Assembly: GCA_045605025.1 (NCBI GenBank)
Contig: JAZUPE010000097.1
Location: forward strand, 1 to 58,764
Length of the DNA stretch: 58,764 nucleotides
Source of the DNA: SIG598 sp045605025
Lineage (GTDB): Bacteria; Bacillota; Clostridia; Oscillospirales; Acutalibacteraceae
Direction of reading: 5' to 3'
Shown here piece by piece: positions 34,590-43,927 of this stretch. The translations under genes were made by a program, and so were the position numbers. The notes below the pieces were generated by a model that was given only the letters and a program-made list of their open reading frames with translations, was not told the DNA's origin and made no database searches. Numbering within the stretch: position 1 is the stretch's first letter; every line of letters begins with the position of its first letter.

Positions 34590-35483
34590 TTATTCGGCAT
34601 CGGACGAGGAAGGCGGCAGAATAGCGATCTCCCCATCTACCACAGCACCCTGTCCTTCAAAATCGGTAACAACATAGACATCGGTGCATCCATTGACGTC
34701 CGCAGCAGGGTTGATTACCGCATAAAGCGAAATATCCTGCGATTCGGCGCGGATTTCGGTTACCTCTCCGATAATCAGATTCTTAGGGTAAATACCACCC
34801 AGCCCCGATGTTACGATCAGGTCTCCCACCGTAACGTCGCAATCTCTCTGCAGATAGCTGAGCTTTGCGTAACCGGTCTGAGCGAGTTCCTGATCTCCGC
34901 CCAGTACTCCACCGTCCTTGGTGCGCTTGTCGATAGCGCCAACATCGGTAGACGGACTGAGAATAGTTGTAACCTTACTGGAAACAGGACCGACCTGGGA
35001 AACATATCCCACAAGTCCGTCTTCAGTAATGACCGGATCCAGATAAGCAACTCCCTGCAGCGTACCCTTATCAATAATAAAAGTACCGTAGGCATCCGTG
35101 GCATCTCTGGAAATAACCGTGGCAGGGATAAGTTCCATCTCTCCGCTGTCATCTTTCAGCTTAAGCAGGTCACGAAGATCATCGTACTTCTGCTTGTAGG
35201 TTTCGTAATCCACCAGCTGAGCCTGAAGCATCCGTATCTTGTCCTTCAGCAGCTCGTTTTCAGCACGGATCTCGTCGATATCAGTCAGATCACCGCCGAG
35301 GTCATTGATACCGCCTGAAACAAGTGCGCTGAGTTTCTGGATCGGTGTGGTAATAAAGCTGGCAACCGATGAAAAAATATTCTGCTGTCCTGAATTACTG
35401 GCAGAGTAAATCATAATACCCAGCACAAGAAACACCGCAGCGAGCATGATCTTGAAATTTTTGGATTTAAGCAGATCGCGCAT
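34590..35483 (-). CDS. mreC: Rod shape-determining protein MreC
   Basis: This 297-residue protein has an N-terminal anchor (about 9-28, FKIMLAAVFLVLGIMIYSAS), a coiled coil (about 66-100, ENELLKDKIRMLQAQLVDYE) and the two beta barrels of the periplasm-side domain. These include VISRDATDAYGTFIIDKG and VGDLIVTSGLGGIYPKNLII, the latter the most conserved MreC stretch. A short acidic tail follows. It links MreB to PBP2. Standard order with mreB and mreD. Confidence 0.95.
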   Translation of the reverse strand: MRDLLKSKNFKIMLAAVFLVLGIMIYSASNSGQQNIFSSVASFITTPIQKLSALVSGGINDLGGDLTDIDEIRAENELLKDKIRMLQAQLVDYETYKQKYDDLRDLLKLKDDSGEMELIPATVISRDATDAYGTFIIDKGTLQGVAYLDPVITEDGLVGYVSQVGPVSSKVTTILSPSTDVGAIDKRTKDGGVLGGDQELAQTGYAKLSYLQRDCDVTVGDLIVTSGLGGIYPKNLIIGEVTEIRAESQDISLYAVINPAADVNGCTDVYVVTDFEGQGAVVDGEIAILPPSSSDAE

Positions 35484-35507
35484 GATTGCCTGCCCTTCCT
35501 GAAAAAA

Positions 35508-36527
35508 TTATCTGCGTCCGGCGTCCCAGTATGCTCTCGGCATGATAATATCCAGACGCTTGCCGGTACCATCAACCACGCAGTCCAGCGGACGTTCGGC
35601 AATGTGAACGGGCATACCGGTTTCCTGAGCAACCAGCTTATCAAAGCCGCGCAGCAGGGCTCCGCCGCCGGTAAGCATAATGCCGTGGTCAATGATATCA
35701 GCAGAAAGCTCGGGGGGAGTCTTTTCCAGCGTACTCTTGATTGCGTCAATAATGCTGGCAAGAGGATCGGCAAGAGCTTCACGCACTTCAGCAGCAGAAA
35801 TGACCACGTTCTTAGGCAGACCGTCAACCAGATTACGTCCCTTGATGGACATGCTCTGCTCGTCTTCGTAAGGGAACGCGGATCCGATTTCGATCTTGAT
35901 CTCCTCAGCGGTACGCTCACCGATGAGCAGGTTATACTTTTTCTTGACGTAGGAAACAATAGCCTCGTCAAAACGGTCGCCGGCTACACGAGCGGACTCG
36001 GAGGTAACAATATCACCCAGAGAGATAACAGCAACCTCGGAAGTACCGCCGCCGATGTCAACGATCATGCTACCGGTAGCCTCCGCAACAGGAAGGCCTG
36101 CGCCGATAGCCGCAGCCATAGGCTCCTGAATCAGGTCAACGTCACCGCCGCCTGCCTGCTTTGCGGCGTCCTCAACGGCTCGCTTTTCAACCTCGGTAAC
36201 ACCGGAGGGAATACAGATGACCACACGAGGACGGGAGAACAGGCTGGTTCTGACCGCCTTGCGAATGAAATACTTGAGCATGGTGGCAGTGATGTCAAAG
36301 TCGGCAATTACACCGTCCTTGAGAGGACGAACTGCCACGATGGAACCGGGAGTACGTCCGATCATTTCCTTGGCCTGACTGCCTACGGCAAGGACAGTGT
36401 CGCTGCGCACGTCAACCGCCACAACCGACGGCTCACGCATAACAATACCCTTACCTTTTATGTAAACAAGTGTGTTTGCTGTTCCAAGATCTATACCTAT
36501 ATCTTTGGTAAAGAAACTCATACCCAT
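35508..36527 (-). CDS. mreB: Cell shape-determining protein MreB
   Basis: This 339-residue bacterial actin has the phosphate-1 motif DIGIDLGTANTLVY (about 8-21), the phosphate-2 motif IVDIGGGTSEVAVISLG (about 155-171) and the adenosine motif MLTGGGALLRGFDKL near 285. It forms membrane-bound filaments that guide lateral wall synthesis, implying a rod-shaped cell. The ATG at 36527 follows AAGGAGA by 9 bases. Confidence 0.97.
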   Translation of the reverse strand: MGMSFFTKDIGIDLGTANTLVYIKGKGIVMREPSVVAVDVRSDTVLAVGSQAKEMIGRTPGSIVAVRPLKDGVIADFDITATMLKYFIRKAVRTSLFSRPRVVICIPSGVTEVEKRAVEDAAKQAGGGDVDLIQEPMAAAIGAGLPVAEATGSMIVDIGGGTSEVAVISLGDIVTSESARVAGDRFDEAIVSYVKKKYNLLIGERTAEEIKIEIGSAFPYEDEQSMSIKGRNLVDGLPKNVVISAAEVREALADPLASIIDAIKSTLEKTPPELSADIIDHGIMLTGGGALLRGFDKLVAQETGMPVHIAERPLDCVVDGTGKRLDIIMPRAYWDAGRR

Positions 36528-36574
36528 AAGCTTTGTCTCCTTTCGCGTCCTTAAGACCGCGCGCAAAAATACCT

Positions 36575-36603
36575 AATATATAATAAGTTAATAAACAGTT
36601 CAA
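36575..36603 (-). promoter_or_regulatory. Promoter upstream of mreB
   Basis: On the minus strand TTGAAC (36598-36603) and TATATT (36575-36580) are 17 bases apart. It gives mreBCD-mrdA its own start in addition to any read-through from maf. Confidence 0.75.
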
Positions 36604-36704
36604 TACAATAATTATAAACCCGCATGGAACTATTCTCAACAACAAATTATTTAAACCGAAAAAATTAACCTGAAGTTCACAAAATCGGATTATAGAATCT
36701 TTTG

Positions 36705-37283
36705 TCATATTCTGAAGCCGCACGCACGGAGCTGCCTGATCAACAGTCCGACCGGCAAGCCAAGAAGATTATTGTAATCTCCGTTTATGCGTTCTACCAG
36801 CATGGAACCCATTCTGGTGATGTCGTACGCACCGGGTCTTGACCAAAATTCATTATATTTGAGATACTCATCGATTTCTCTTTCACTCATCTCGTACATC
36901 GTAACGATAGTCTTGTCCGAGAAACTGGTTTCGATATAGTCGCCGCATATGTGGATTCCGGTATAGACTTCATGCTGTGTGCCGGAAAGCCTGCGGAGCA
37001 TGCGTCGTGCATCCTCCGCATCTCTGGGCTGACCGAATATCTCATCGTCCACCCGGACAACGGTATCCGCACCCAGAATAATCTCACCATCATTGTTGTG
37101 CTCCCAGACCGCCAGTGCTTTCTGCGCGGCGAGAGAACGTGCAACCTCAGACGGAGGCAGACGGCGGCCGGTAACGCCGGTTTCATCAATATGCGGTGCG
37201 CGAACCTCAAAATCAAAGCATCCCGCACGCTTGAGCAGTGCGGCACGGAAAGGAGATGTCGAAGCAAGAATAAGCTTAATCAT
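36705..37283 (-). CDS. maf: Maf-family nucleotide pyrophosphatase
   Basis: This 192-residue protein hydrolyses dTTP, UTP or modified nucleoside triphosphates. It starts with the Maf loop LILASTSPFRAALLKRAG (4-21), and GADTVVRVDDEIFGQP (about 70-85) is the second signature. The end is NLLGLPVGLLIRQLRACG. Location upstream of mreB is the classical order. AGGGAGGA precedes the ATG. Confidence 0.92.
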   Translation of the reverse strand: MIKLILASTSPFRAALLKRAGCFDFEVRAPHIDETGVTGRRLPPSEVARSLAAQKALAVWEHNNDGEIILGADTVVRVDDEIFGQPRDAEDARRMLRRLSGTQHEVYTGIHICGDYIETSFSDKTIVTMYEMSEREIDEYLKYNEFWSRPGAYDITRMGSMLVERINGDYNNLLGLPVGLLIRQLRACGFRI

Positions 37284-37307
37284 AACAAAATCCTCCCTGT
37301 TAATAAT

Positions 37308-38690
37308 TCAGACTGCAGGACGTTCAATCAACACGAGTTTGAAGATATAAACATTACACCACTTCTGATTGGCGCCCTGTCCGTACTTGCATTTGTCAAT
37401 ATGATAACCGGTTCCTTCAGCAGAGTTGCTGTCATTGATGGACCCGATATCCTCTGTGAGAAATGATTCAAACCAGCTCTCGACGGTTACATGCTCTATT
37501 CCGTCATCAAAAATCAGATAGAACATATCATCGCCACTGAGGCTGCATTTTTGCATGATATCGTAAATAACCTGCTGCCCTTCGTAATTCAGTTTTGAAA
37601 TTACGGCAGCTTTTTTTCTGTAATAATTCCACTTTTCGGAATTGCACTCCGGCAGAGGAAAATTGTAAGCATTGACCGCATCGTCCCCCCACTGTATCGT
37701 GCTCTCTGTGAGCATCATATAATTTGGAGCGATCTCATGTGTAACGCAAATTGCTTTGTCTGTAAGGTTAAAATAGTTGTAGGAACGGATGTTGTCCGCA
37801 CTGTATCCTGTCGGGTCGTTGTTGGTGACATCAAGATGGTACCATTCTCCACCAATTGACACCAGATTCCACATATGACCGTTATCCGGTTCATCCAACA
37901 GTGTTCCATCCACAGTCATGCAGGAAATACCAACCCGGTTAAGCATAAGCTTCGCAGTAAAAGCATAGCCGGTACATACCGCTCTGCTTTCGATAAGCGT
38001 ACCATAGATAGTCGCCGCCTCAGGCACCATATCCATGTTTTCAGCAGCCGCGTGATCATATTCCACATCGCGTACAATCATATCGTGTACCATCAGTTCA
38101 CGATCATACTCGTTGAGACCGGAAGGAATCTCTCCAAGCATCGTCCCTACACGGCGATAGATCGCAGCGGAACCGCTTTCAATTTCTTCTGCAGTAAGCG
38201 TACTGTAAAGAATAACATAAAGACCGTCGTGACTATTGCGTCCCAGAGTGTAATTTCCGTTGAACCAGAACGCCTCAGGATGATCGCTCTTGAGCGCTTC
38301 CTTGACCTTGAAAATCTGTACCGATTCAAGTGACGGTATCAGCGCGCGGCAAAGCTGGAGTTTTCCATGCTCTCCTCCGTCCTCCGACGTAAGGCGGAAC
38401 AGGCTCTGTTCCATACTGAGATATGCCTGACGTTCCTCGTCAGTATCCAGAGCGTCATAACCGTTCTTGTCCTCGACAGGCGCATAACCCGGATGACGCG
38501 GCAACGTAACAGAAAGCTGAACAAACTCCTGTTCCGGTTCTCCAAACAGATTGACCGAAACAGCATTCATAGTCTCGGAAAAAGACGAACAGCTCGTAAA
38601 TTTGTTCGTTGATGCGCATCCGCAGAACTGGACAGCAGAAAGCGCAGCCAGCACAGATAAGCAAATAACAAGCAATTTTCTCCGGGTCAT
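37308..38690 (-). CDS. Transglutaminase-like lipoprotein
   Basis: This 460-residue protein has a lipoprotein-type signal (about 1-27, a basic start, hydrophobic core and FCGC). The transglutaminase/protease core shows the Cys-His-Asp triad: Cys in RAVCTGYAFTAKLM, His in NGHMWNLVSIGGEWYHLD and Asp in the same strand (HLDVTNND). Bacterial members are often cell-surface proteases or cross-linking enzymes; the target is unknown. The ATG at 38690 has AGGAGG 6 bases upstream. It lies between the U32 peptidase and maf. Confidence 0.87.
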   Translation of the reverse strand: MTRRKLLVICLSVLAALSAVQFCGCASTNKFTSCSSFSETMNAVSVNLFGEPEQEFVQLSVTLPRHPGYAPVEDKNGYDALDTDEERQAYLSMEQSLFRLTSEDGGEHGKLQLCRALIPSLESVQIFKVKEALKSDHPEAFWFNGNYTLGRNSHDGLYVILYSTLTAEEIESGSAAIYRRVGTMLGEIPSGLNEYDRELMVHDMIVRDVEYDHAAAENMDMVPEAATIYGTLIESRAVCTGYAFTAKLMLNRVGISCMTVDGTLLDEPDNGHMWNLVSIGGEWYHLDVTNNDPTGYSADNIRSYNYFNLTDKAICVTHEIAPNYMMLTESTIQWGDDAVNAYNFPLPECNSEKWNYYRKKAAVISKLNYEGQQVIYDIMQKCSLSGDDMFYLIFDDGIEHVTVESWFESFLTEDIGSINDSNSAEGTGYHIDKCKYGQGANQKWCNVYIFKLVLIERPAV

Positions 38691-38728
38691 CGTCGTCCTC
38701 CTGTTTTGATGCCGTAAAGACGGGGAAA

Positions 38729-40795
38729 TCATTCCACTCCCCGATAATAAAGTCCGCGGGTTATGTCACCTTGTGAGGCATTACCCTTGCGATACGCGCT
38801 CAACGCGCGCTGCACCTGACCCGCGTCCTCTGTAGTAAATCTCATTATGTGATGTTCCACACCGGAAATCTCGCGCTCACGACCGGTCATATCCAGCGGA
38901 ACGCTGTTATAGATCTCTGTGCATCCCATGCGGCATCGAGTGGAAAACCGCACTCCGCGGCGGTCGATTATTCCGCATTCTCCGCAGGGTTTGCCAGGAC
39001 AACCTGAAAGCGCCGAAGGGCAATTGCGTGTGAGCACCAGCGGCAGATAGCCGTACACTATCACACCTCGGGGCATTCTACCGCCCAGTGCCGCGATCCT
39101 GCCCAGCGTAAGCTCAAAGCTGAGTTCGCTTCCGGCAAGACCGAGACGTTCAAATTCTTCAATTGAAGCAGTGTTGGTAATATTCAGTCCGAAGCCTCCG
39201 TAGGGAACCATTCCCGCCGAAAGCACCGGCTCGATAAGTCCGATATTGTGTATCATACACACGCAAATACCATGAGAGCGAGCGACGCCAAGAAGTTCAC
39301 GTATGCGTCTTTCATTGCCGAACAGACCACGCGGCGCTTCCACGCACACCTCGTATCCAGCTGCAATCATGCGGTCAAACGCGGAGGGATCGCTCTCCAG
39401 CGGCAGATATACGCGTTTGACATAATTAGGCATGACATCAGGAACCTGCGCAATATCAGCAAAAACCGCATGCACCTCGGTACTTCCCGCTATGTGGGTG
39501 ACTACCCGTGACTGCTTCCACGCGCATTCAACCGGTACGGCTTTCCTGCGCTGAGCCGTCAATCCTTCAATCGCCTGCCTGCGCAGCCCGTTCACTACCG
39601 AAGCGGGCATAAACAGCCCGTCCTCCACCTCACATCGGATATTCCCGGGAACAAAAGCGGTGCCACCGGTCTTCGCAAGACGCGCTGAAAGCTGTTCCGC
39701 GGACAAACTTCCACCGTCACTGACCAGCGGAATGTCCCCTGTTACAGTAACGCTGTTGCCGTCTGCATCCACAGCGGTAAGTTCAACCGGTTTTCCTGCC
39801 TGTACAATAGCCTTCATTTCCAGCGAAACACGGCCGCGTTCCTTCTTATAGAGTTCGTGCAGAGAGGACATCACCGAACTATCGGCAGCGGTAACGTCAT
39901 CTTTTGTGCGGTATCCGAACATTGCCGGACCTCTGCGCGCAGTAAAGTATCCGTCAGTAAATCCGGACCGGGAAAAAACCGCCGAAAGGCTTTCCGCCAG
40001 CTTGGCGGGAATTTGCTCTCCTTTTGCCGCCGCAGAACAAACAGCGGTGGCAGCGGCACAGTATTCCGGACGCTTCATACGTCCTTCAATTTTCAGCGAC
40101 CTGATCCCCATCTCCGACAGCCGTTCAATATGACCAACATGGGACATATCTTTCAGGCTCAGCGCGAATTCCTTCTCGCCCGACCTGAACGGCAGACGGC
40201 ATGGCTGGGCACATCGTCCACGGTTACCGCTCCGGCTGCCGAGCATTGCGCTGAGATAACACTGACCGGAAACGCACATACACAGCGCTCCATGTACAAA
40301 CACTTCCAGTTCAACCGGCGAACCGGATGCCATCTCAGACAATTCTTCTTCACTGAGTTCACGTGCCAGTACAGCCCGCGAAAAGCCCATACCGCGCAGC
40401 GTTTCCAGCGCAGCAGGGCTATGTATGGTCATCTGTGTTGAGGCATGCACAGGCATTTCCGGAGCGGCCGCACGCATAAGCGAAGCAAGACCAACATCCT
40501 GTACTATCACTCCATCCGCAGGCATGGAACACACCAGTTCGAACAGGCGTCCCGCCTGCTCAAGCTCGTCATCAAACAGCAGTGTGTTCATTACCACATA
40601 CAGTTTCACACCGTATTCACGGCAGTACGCCGCAGCCTCCATCAGTTCCTGTTCAGAAAAATTCTGCGCCGACTGCCTTGCGTTCATGCTGCCCGCGCCA
40701 AGATAGACCGCGTCTGCCCCGGAGCGAACGGCGGCAATAAGCTGTTCAGGCGAACCGGCAGGAGCCAATACCTCAGGATAATTATGAGAACTCAA
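38729..40795 (-). CDS. U32-family peptidase / tRNA-hydroxylation-type protein
   Basis: This 688-residue U32 protein has the N-terminal barrel starting VLAPAGSPEQLIAAVRSGAD (about 9-28) and the cysteine cluster EVFVHGALCMCVSGQC, then GNRGRCAQPC (about 165-200). This cluster holds an iron-sulphur centre in RlhA/TrhP. A duplicated C-terminal part has the second cysteine set CPSALSGCPGKPCGECG. Relatives are annotated as collagenase-like proteases, but several hydroxylate rRNA or tRNA. Its start overlaps zapA (ATGA), a pairing seen widely in Firmicutes. Confidence 0.88.
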   Translation of the reverse strand: MSSHNYPEVLAPAGSPEQLIAAVRSGADAVYLGAGSMNARQSAQNFSEQELMEAAAYCREYGVKLYVVMNTLLFDDELEQAGRLFELVCSMPADGVIVQDVGLASLMRAAAPEMPVHASTQMTIHSPAALETLRGMGFSRAVLARELSEEELSEMASGSPVELEVFVHGALCMCVSGQCYLSAMLGSRSGNRGRCAQPCRLPFRSGEKEFALSLKDMSHVGHIERLSEMGIRSLKIEGRMKRPEYCAAATAVCSAAAKGEQIPAKLAESLSAVFSRSGFTDGYFTARRGPAMFGYRTKDDVTAADSSVMSSLHELYKKERGRVSLEMKAIVQAGKPVELTAVDADGNSVTVTGDIPLVSDGGSLSAEQLSARLAKTGGTAFVPGNIRCEVEDGLFMPASVVNGLRRQAIEGLTAQRRKAVPVECAWKQSRVVTHIAGSTEVHAVFADIAQVPDVMPNYVKRVYLPLESDPSAFDRMIAAGYEVCVEAPRGLFGNERRIRELLGVARSHGICVCMIHNIGLIEPVLSAGMVPYGGFGLNITNTASIEEFERLGLAGSELSFELTLGRIAALGGRMPRGVIVYGYLPLVLTRNCPSALSGCPGKPCGECGIIDRRGVRFSTRCRMGCTEIYNSVPLDMTGREREISGVEHHIMRFTTEDAGQVQRALSAYRKGNASQGDITRGLYYRGVE

Positions 40796-41148
40796 CGATC
40801 GTCCAGTTCGGCAAGGCGCAGTCTCAGGCCCTGAAGCTCACGGCGCAGACGCTCAACCTCACGCTTGGCTTCGTCAGCCTCAAGACGGGCGCGCTGGCTC
40901 TCCTCAAGGTACTCCTTGATCTGGGAACGCAGATTATCCGCAGTGCCGTTAGCCTTATGGCAGTCGTCGGCGTATGACAGAGCGCACAGTACAGCAGCCA
41001 TGGTGGTGGATACACGGGAATTCTCCGAAAGCATATCGTTCATCCGCTGATCGACCTCATCGCCGATCATTCGCATGTACATATCGTCATCGTCAGAAGT
41101 GATATAATAATCTCCGCCGCAGATGGTCAGTTTTACCTTGTTTTTCAT
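40792..41148 (-). CDS. zapA: Cell division protein ZapA
   Basis: This 118-residue protein has a small globular head (about 1-60: KVKLTICGGDYYITSDDDDM) and a C-terminal coiled coil (about 65-118: EADEAKREVERLRRELQGLR). It bundles FtsZ filaments. The 140 bases upstream contain a TATAAT on the minus strand (41214-41219) that may be its -10, without a clear -35. Confidence 0.88.
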   Translation of the reverse strand: MKNKVKLTICGGDYYITSDDDDMYMRMIGDEVDQRMNDMLSENSRVSTTMAAVLCALSYADDCHKANGTADNLRSQIKEYLEESQRARLEADEAKREVERLRRELQGLRLRLAELDDR

Positions 41149-41288
41149 AAGATTGACTTGCTCCTTTATTACTCATTGTTGAACAGGCTTCCGCCATTTT
41201 ATATACATAAGATATTATACAATATCTTCGAACTCTTGAAAAGAGAAATATCGTATTTTGTGTTCATTTTTTTGCATGAATTTTCTGA

Positions 41289-42323
41289 TCAGGTATCTCT
41301 GCGGAATGCAGAATACCCCAGATATGAAAACGTGACAAAATGAAGCACGACCGAAATCGCACATACCGCAAAACTGCATCCGCTGCCATAGGCTACGGCA
41401 CTAAGGGGAACAGTCAGATCAAAGCAGAACGGCAGCGCCATACCGGCTATTCCGGAATCAATCAACCCCGCAACCGGCCCTGCAGTCATTCCACCGACCG
41501 CAAGCGTTGCAGTGCAGATACCGGAAATCCCCCTTGAACGGGTCATGTTTCCGAGCGCAGCACATAAAGCCACACAAACAGACACCGACGCGCAGCAGCA
41601 CAGGAATACAGTAAAGATGTGCGCTCCCCAGCTTGAGGAATAAGCGCTTCCGTTTATGTATCCAACATATTCACCACTGGTCGGGTTAAGCAGTACGCCG
41701 CATCCTATACCCGCTGCCACAGAGGCAATTCCCATGAGAAGAACACCCAGCAGCAGAGCTGTGACAAGCTTGGCTATGTATAGCTTGATACGGGTTGCGG
41801 GTCTCGAAAGAATGACTCTTATCGTGCCGCGCACAAACTCACCTGCGAAAATATCAGAAGCGTATATCACAGTAACTATCGCAACTACGGGAATCATCAA
41901 CCACATGCAAAGAATAAGCGAATAACTGTTTCTCCAGTCCCAGAGTGCAAGATTATTTTCAAGCCTGTACTGAGCCACAGTCTGTTCGCGAACCATCTTT
42001 GCCATCTGCCGCTCCAGAACGGCTTTTTCCGCGCCGGAAGCATCGGAAATCAGAACAGCTGTGTTCTCTATCTCTACTCCGTAATATTCAATATCTGCAG
42101 CGATATTCTCACGCCAGCCTTCGTTTTTAGGTTCTGCAAATGCCGCTTCCACATGGACATTATCAAATATATCTCTCATGTCAATTCCGGATTCGCGGAT
42201 ATTGGAACAGGCAAAAGAAAGCACGAACGACAGCACAAATACAAGTACAAAACAGCCAAGCAGACTGCCTTTGCTCCATAGTTTTCGCTGCTCTGCTTTC
42301 AGCACACGAAGCAATTTACCCAT
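41289..42323 (-). CDS. ABC-2 type transporter permease
   Basis: This 344-residue protein has six helices: one near 17-38 (SLLGCFVLVFVLSFVLSFAC), an extracytoplasmic loop of about 100 residues, then five clustered helices from about 150, including the conserved GEFVRGTIRVILSRPATRIK. The ATG at 42323 follows GGAGGTGAA, so the nominal GTG nine bases upstream is part of the binding site. Partner of the ATPase that it overlaps by 8 bases. Substrate unknown. Confidence 0.88.
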   Translation of the reverse strand: MGKLLRVLKAEQRKLWSKGSLLGCFVLVFVLSFVLSFACSNIRESGIDMRDIFDNVHVEAAFAEPKNEGWRENIAADIEYYGVEIENTAVLISDASGAEKAVLERQMAKMVREQTVAQYRLENNLALWDWRNSYSLILCMWLMIPVVAIVTVIYASDIFAGEFVRGTIRVILSRPATRIKLYIAKLVTALLLGVLLMGIASVAAGIGCGVLLNPTSGEYVGYINGSAYSSSWGAHIFTVFLCCCASVSVCVALCAALGNMTRSRGISGICTATLAVGGMTAGPVAGLIDSGIAGMALPFCFDLTVPLSAVAYGSGCSFAVCAISVVLHFVTFSYLGYSAFRRDT

Positions 42324-43284
42324 CGTATTCACCTCCGGTGTAAGGATCAGAATACTCCCGTCTTGTCACTGGCTTGAGCCGGAGCATACGGTAATACGCC
42401 TCCTCAAGAGTCATTTCCATCGGTGTAACCTCATAAACCAGATGGCCACGGGAAAACAGCATGCTGATAATCTTTGGTACCATCGCCTGCTCTGCATCGA
42501 CAATTATCGAATCTCCTCTGACCTCGGTAATAACCCCTGCAGCCTCACAGATATACGGAGCAGCGGCATCCGGACGATCAAGCAGCAGTCTGTGCCGCTG
42601 CTTGCTGCAGTTAGCTTTTTTCAGCGTATCCACAGTTCCCACGCCGATGAGCATACCGTTATCCATTATTGCCACACGATTGCACAGTTTTTCAAGCTCC
42701 AGCATCTGGTGCGAGGTAACAAGCACGCTCATTCCGTAATCGTCGGCGAGCCTGCGCAGCAGTCTTCTCAGATCTACCACCGAAATGGGATCAAGACCGT
42801 CCAACGCCTCGTCAATTATCAGCAGTCTCGGCGAATTGATAAGCGCTGCAGCAATCGCAAGTCTCTGTTTGACTCCTGCAGGATAGCTGCTGAATTTATC
42901 ATCGATATAAACGCTGAGTTTGAGCTGTTCAATGATATCCTCAATGCGGTCATCAGGAATTCCACCGTACATGTCAGCGATAACCGACAGATTTGCTCTT
43001 CCGGTCATGTATGAGTAAAACTCCGGGCGATCAGGCACAAAACCGGTCTGTCGCATGCAAAGTTCGAAATTGCTGTACATGCTTGTTCCATTTATCATTA
43101 TGTCGCCCTTGTCCGGCATGACCAAACCGCCAACAAGCCGCATCAGCGTTGACTTTCCAGCACCGGTAGGACCAAGCAGACCAAGAATTTCACCAGGCTG
43201 CACAGACAGAGAAAAATCGCTGATGGCAGTAATGGCTCCGAACTTCTTGGTTACATTCTCAACAGACAGTGCAAATCTCGACAT
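42316..43284 (-). CDS. ABC-2 transporter ATP-binding protein
   Basis: This 322-residue ATPase has Walker A LGPTGAGKST (about 36-45), with Thr in place of the usual Asn, and the signature degenerate as YPAGVKQRL. Walker B is LLIIDEALDGLDP and the switch His is in VTSHQMLELEKLCNR. A C-terminal regulatory part (about 225-322) follows. The Thr change and the lack of LSGGQ are seen in bacteriocin and lantibiotic exporters. Confidence 0.92.
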   Translation of the reverse strand: MSRFALSVENVTKKFGAITAISDFSLSVQPGEILGLLGPTGAGKSTLMRLVGGLVMPDKGDIMINGTSMYSNFELCMRQTGFVPDRPEFYSYMTGRANLSVIADMYGGIPDDRIEDIIEQLKLSVYIDDKFSSYPAGVKQRLAIAAALINSPRLLIIDEALDGLDPISVVDLRRLLRRLADDYGMSVLVTSHQMLELEKLCNRVAIMDNGMLIGVGTVDTLKKANCSKQRHRLLLDRPDAAAPYICEAAGVITEVRGDSIIVDAEQAMVPKIISMLFSRGHLVYEVTPMEMTLEEAYYRMLRLKPVTRREYSDPYTGGEYDG

Positions 43285-43401
43285 TTTTCACGCTCCTTTG
43301 CCCGCTACAGAAGGCTTAACTCCAAAATAAATTATAGATTAATATAATACCATATTCGACTTATCGTTGTAAATACCTTATAATTTGTATATATTCACAT
43401 A

Positions 43402-43430
43402 TTGACTCTTGATAAATTTTGTTGTATATT
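43402..43430 (+). promoter_or_regulatory. Promoter of the 61-residue gene
   Basis: TTGACT (43402-43407) and TATATT (43425-43430) are separated by 17 bases. The start codon is about 90 bases further on, giving a long AT-rich leader with no obvious hairpin. Confidence 0.78.
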
Positions 43431-43525
43431 TATATTAACAAAGATAAATAATAACAAAATATTTTTATCAAATTCATCCTTTTCGACACACTGTCCGGCA
43501 GAGTTATTGTAAGGAGGTTTCTATT

Positions 43526-43711
43526 ATGGCAATTGATGAAGGACGTCTTAGAACAGTAATCAGCAGTCTCAAGGGAACATGCATCTCCCTTTCCGACATC
43601 GAGAAGGAAGTTAATCTGCGCAACAAGTGGGGAAAACGCCAGCATCCCGGAATGATCGACTTCACCACAGAAGATCTTCAGTCTGCCATACAGAACTGGA
43701 TGCGGTTCTGA
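43526..43711 (+). CDS. 61-residue orphan protein, possibly DNA- or RNA-associated
   Basis: The protein reads MAIDEGRLRTVISSLKGTCI, then DIEKEVNLRNKWGKRQHPGM, and ends TEDLQSAIQNWMRF. I do not recognise a family. It looks folded, with a helix, a basic turn and a second helix, and the Lys/Arg-rich centre could bind nucleic acid. It is a complete transcription unit with promoter, AAGGAGG 7 bases before the ATG, and terminator, so it is clearly expressed. Codon use matches the neighbours. Confidence 0.72.
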   Translation: MAIDEGRLRTVISSLKGTCISLSDIEKEVNLRNKWGKRQHPGMIDFTTEDLQSAIQNWMRF

Positions 43712-43782
43712 GCCGTGTATGACCTCCGCTGTGATCACTACAGCTCAGGATATTTTGCTTATTTCCATGGTACCACCAGATA

Positions 43783-43836
43783 AACACCAACAGGGCAGTC
43801 ACGCTTCCAAAGTGTGGCAGCCCTGTTGGTGTTTTG
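43783..43836 (+). terminator. Terminator after the 61-residue gene
   Basis: AACACCAACAGGGC (43783-43796) pairs with GCCCTGTTGGTGTT, followed by TTG. A 21-base loop separates the arms. Confidence 0.85.
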
Positions 43837-43861
43837 CGATGCAAATAAATGCTTTTTTCTA

Positions 43862-43890
43862 TTGTACACAAACGAATTATATGATAAAAT
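43862..43890 (+). promoter_or_regulatory. Promoter of yebC
   Basis: TTGTAC (43862-43867) and TAAAAT (43885-43890) are 17 bases apart, 38 bases before the start codon. Confidence 0.6.
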
Positions 43891-43927
43891 ATATCTGATA
43901 ATCAACTTATTCGGGAGGAATCCAATA

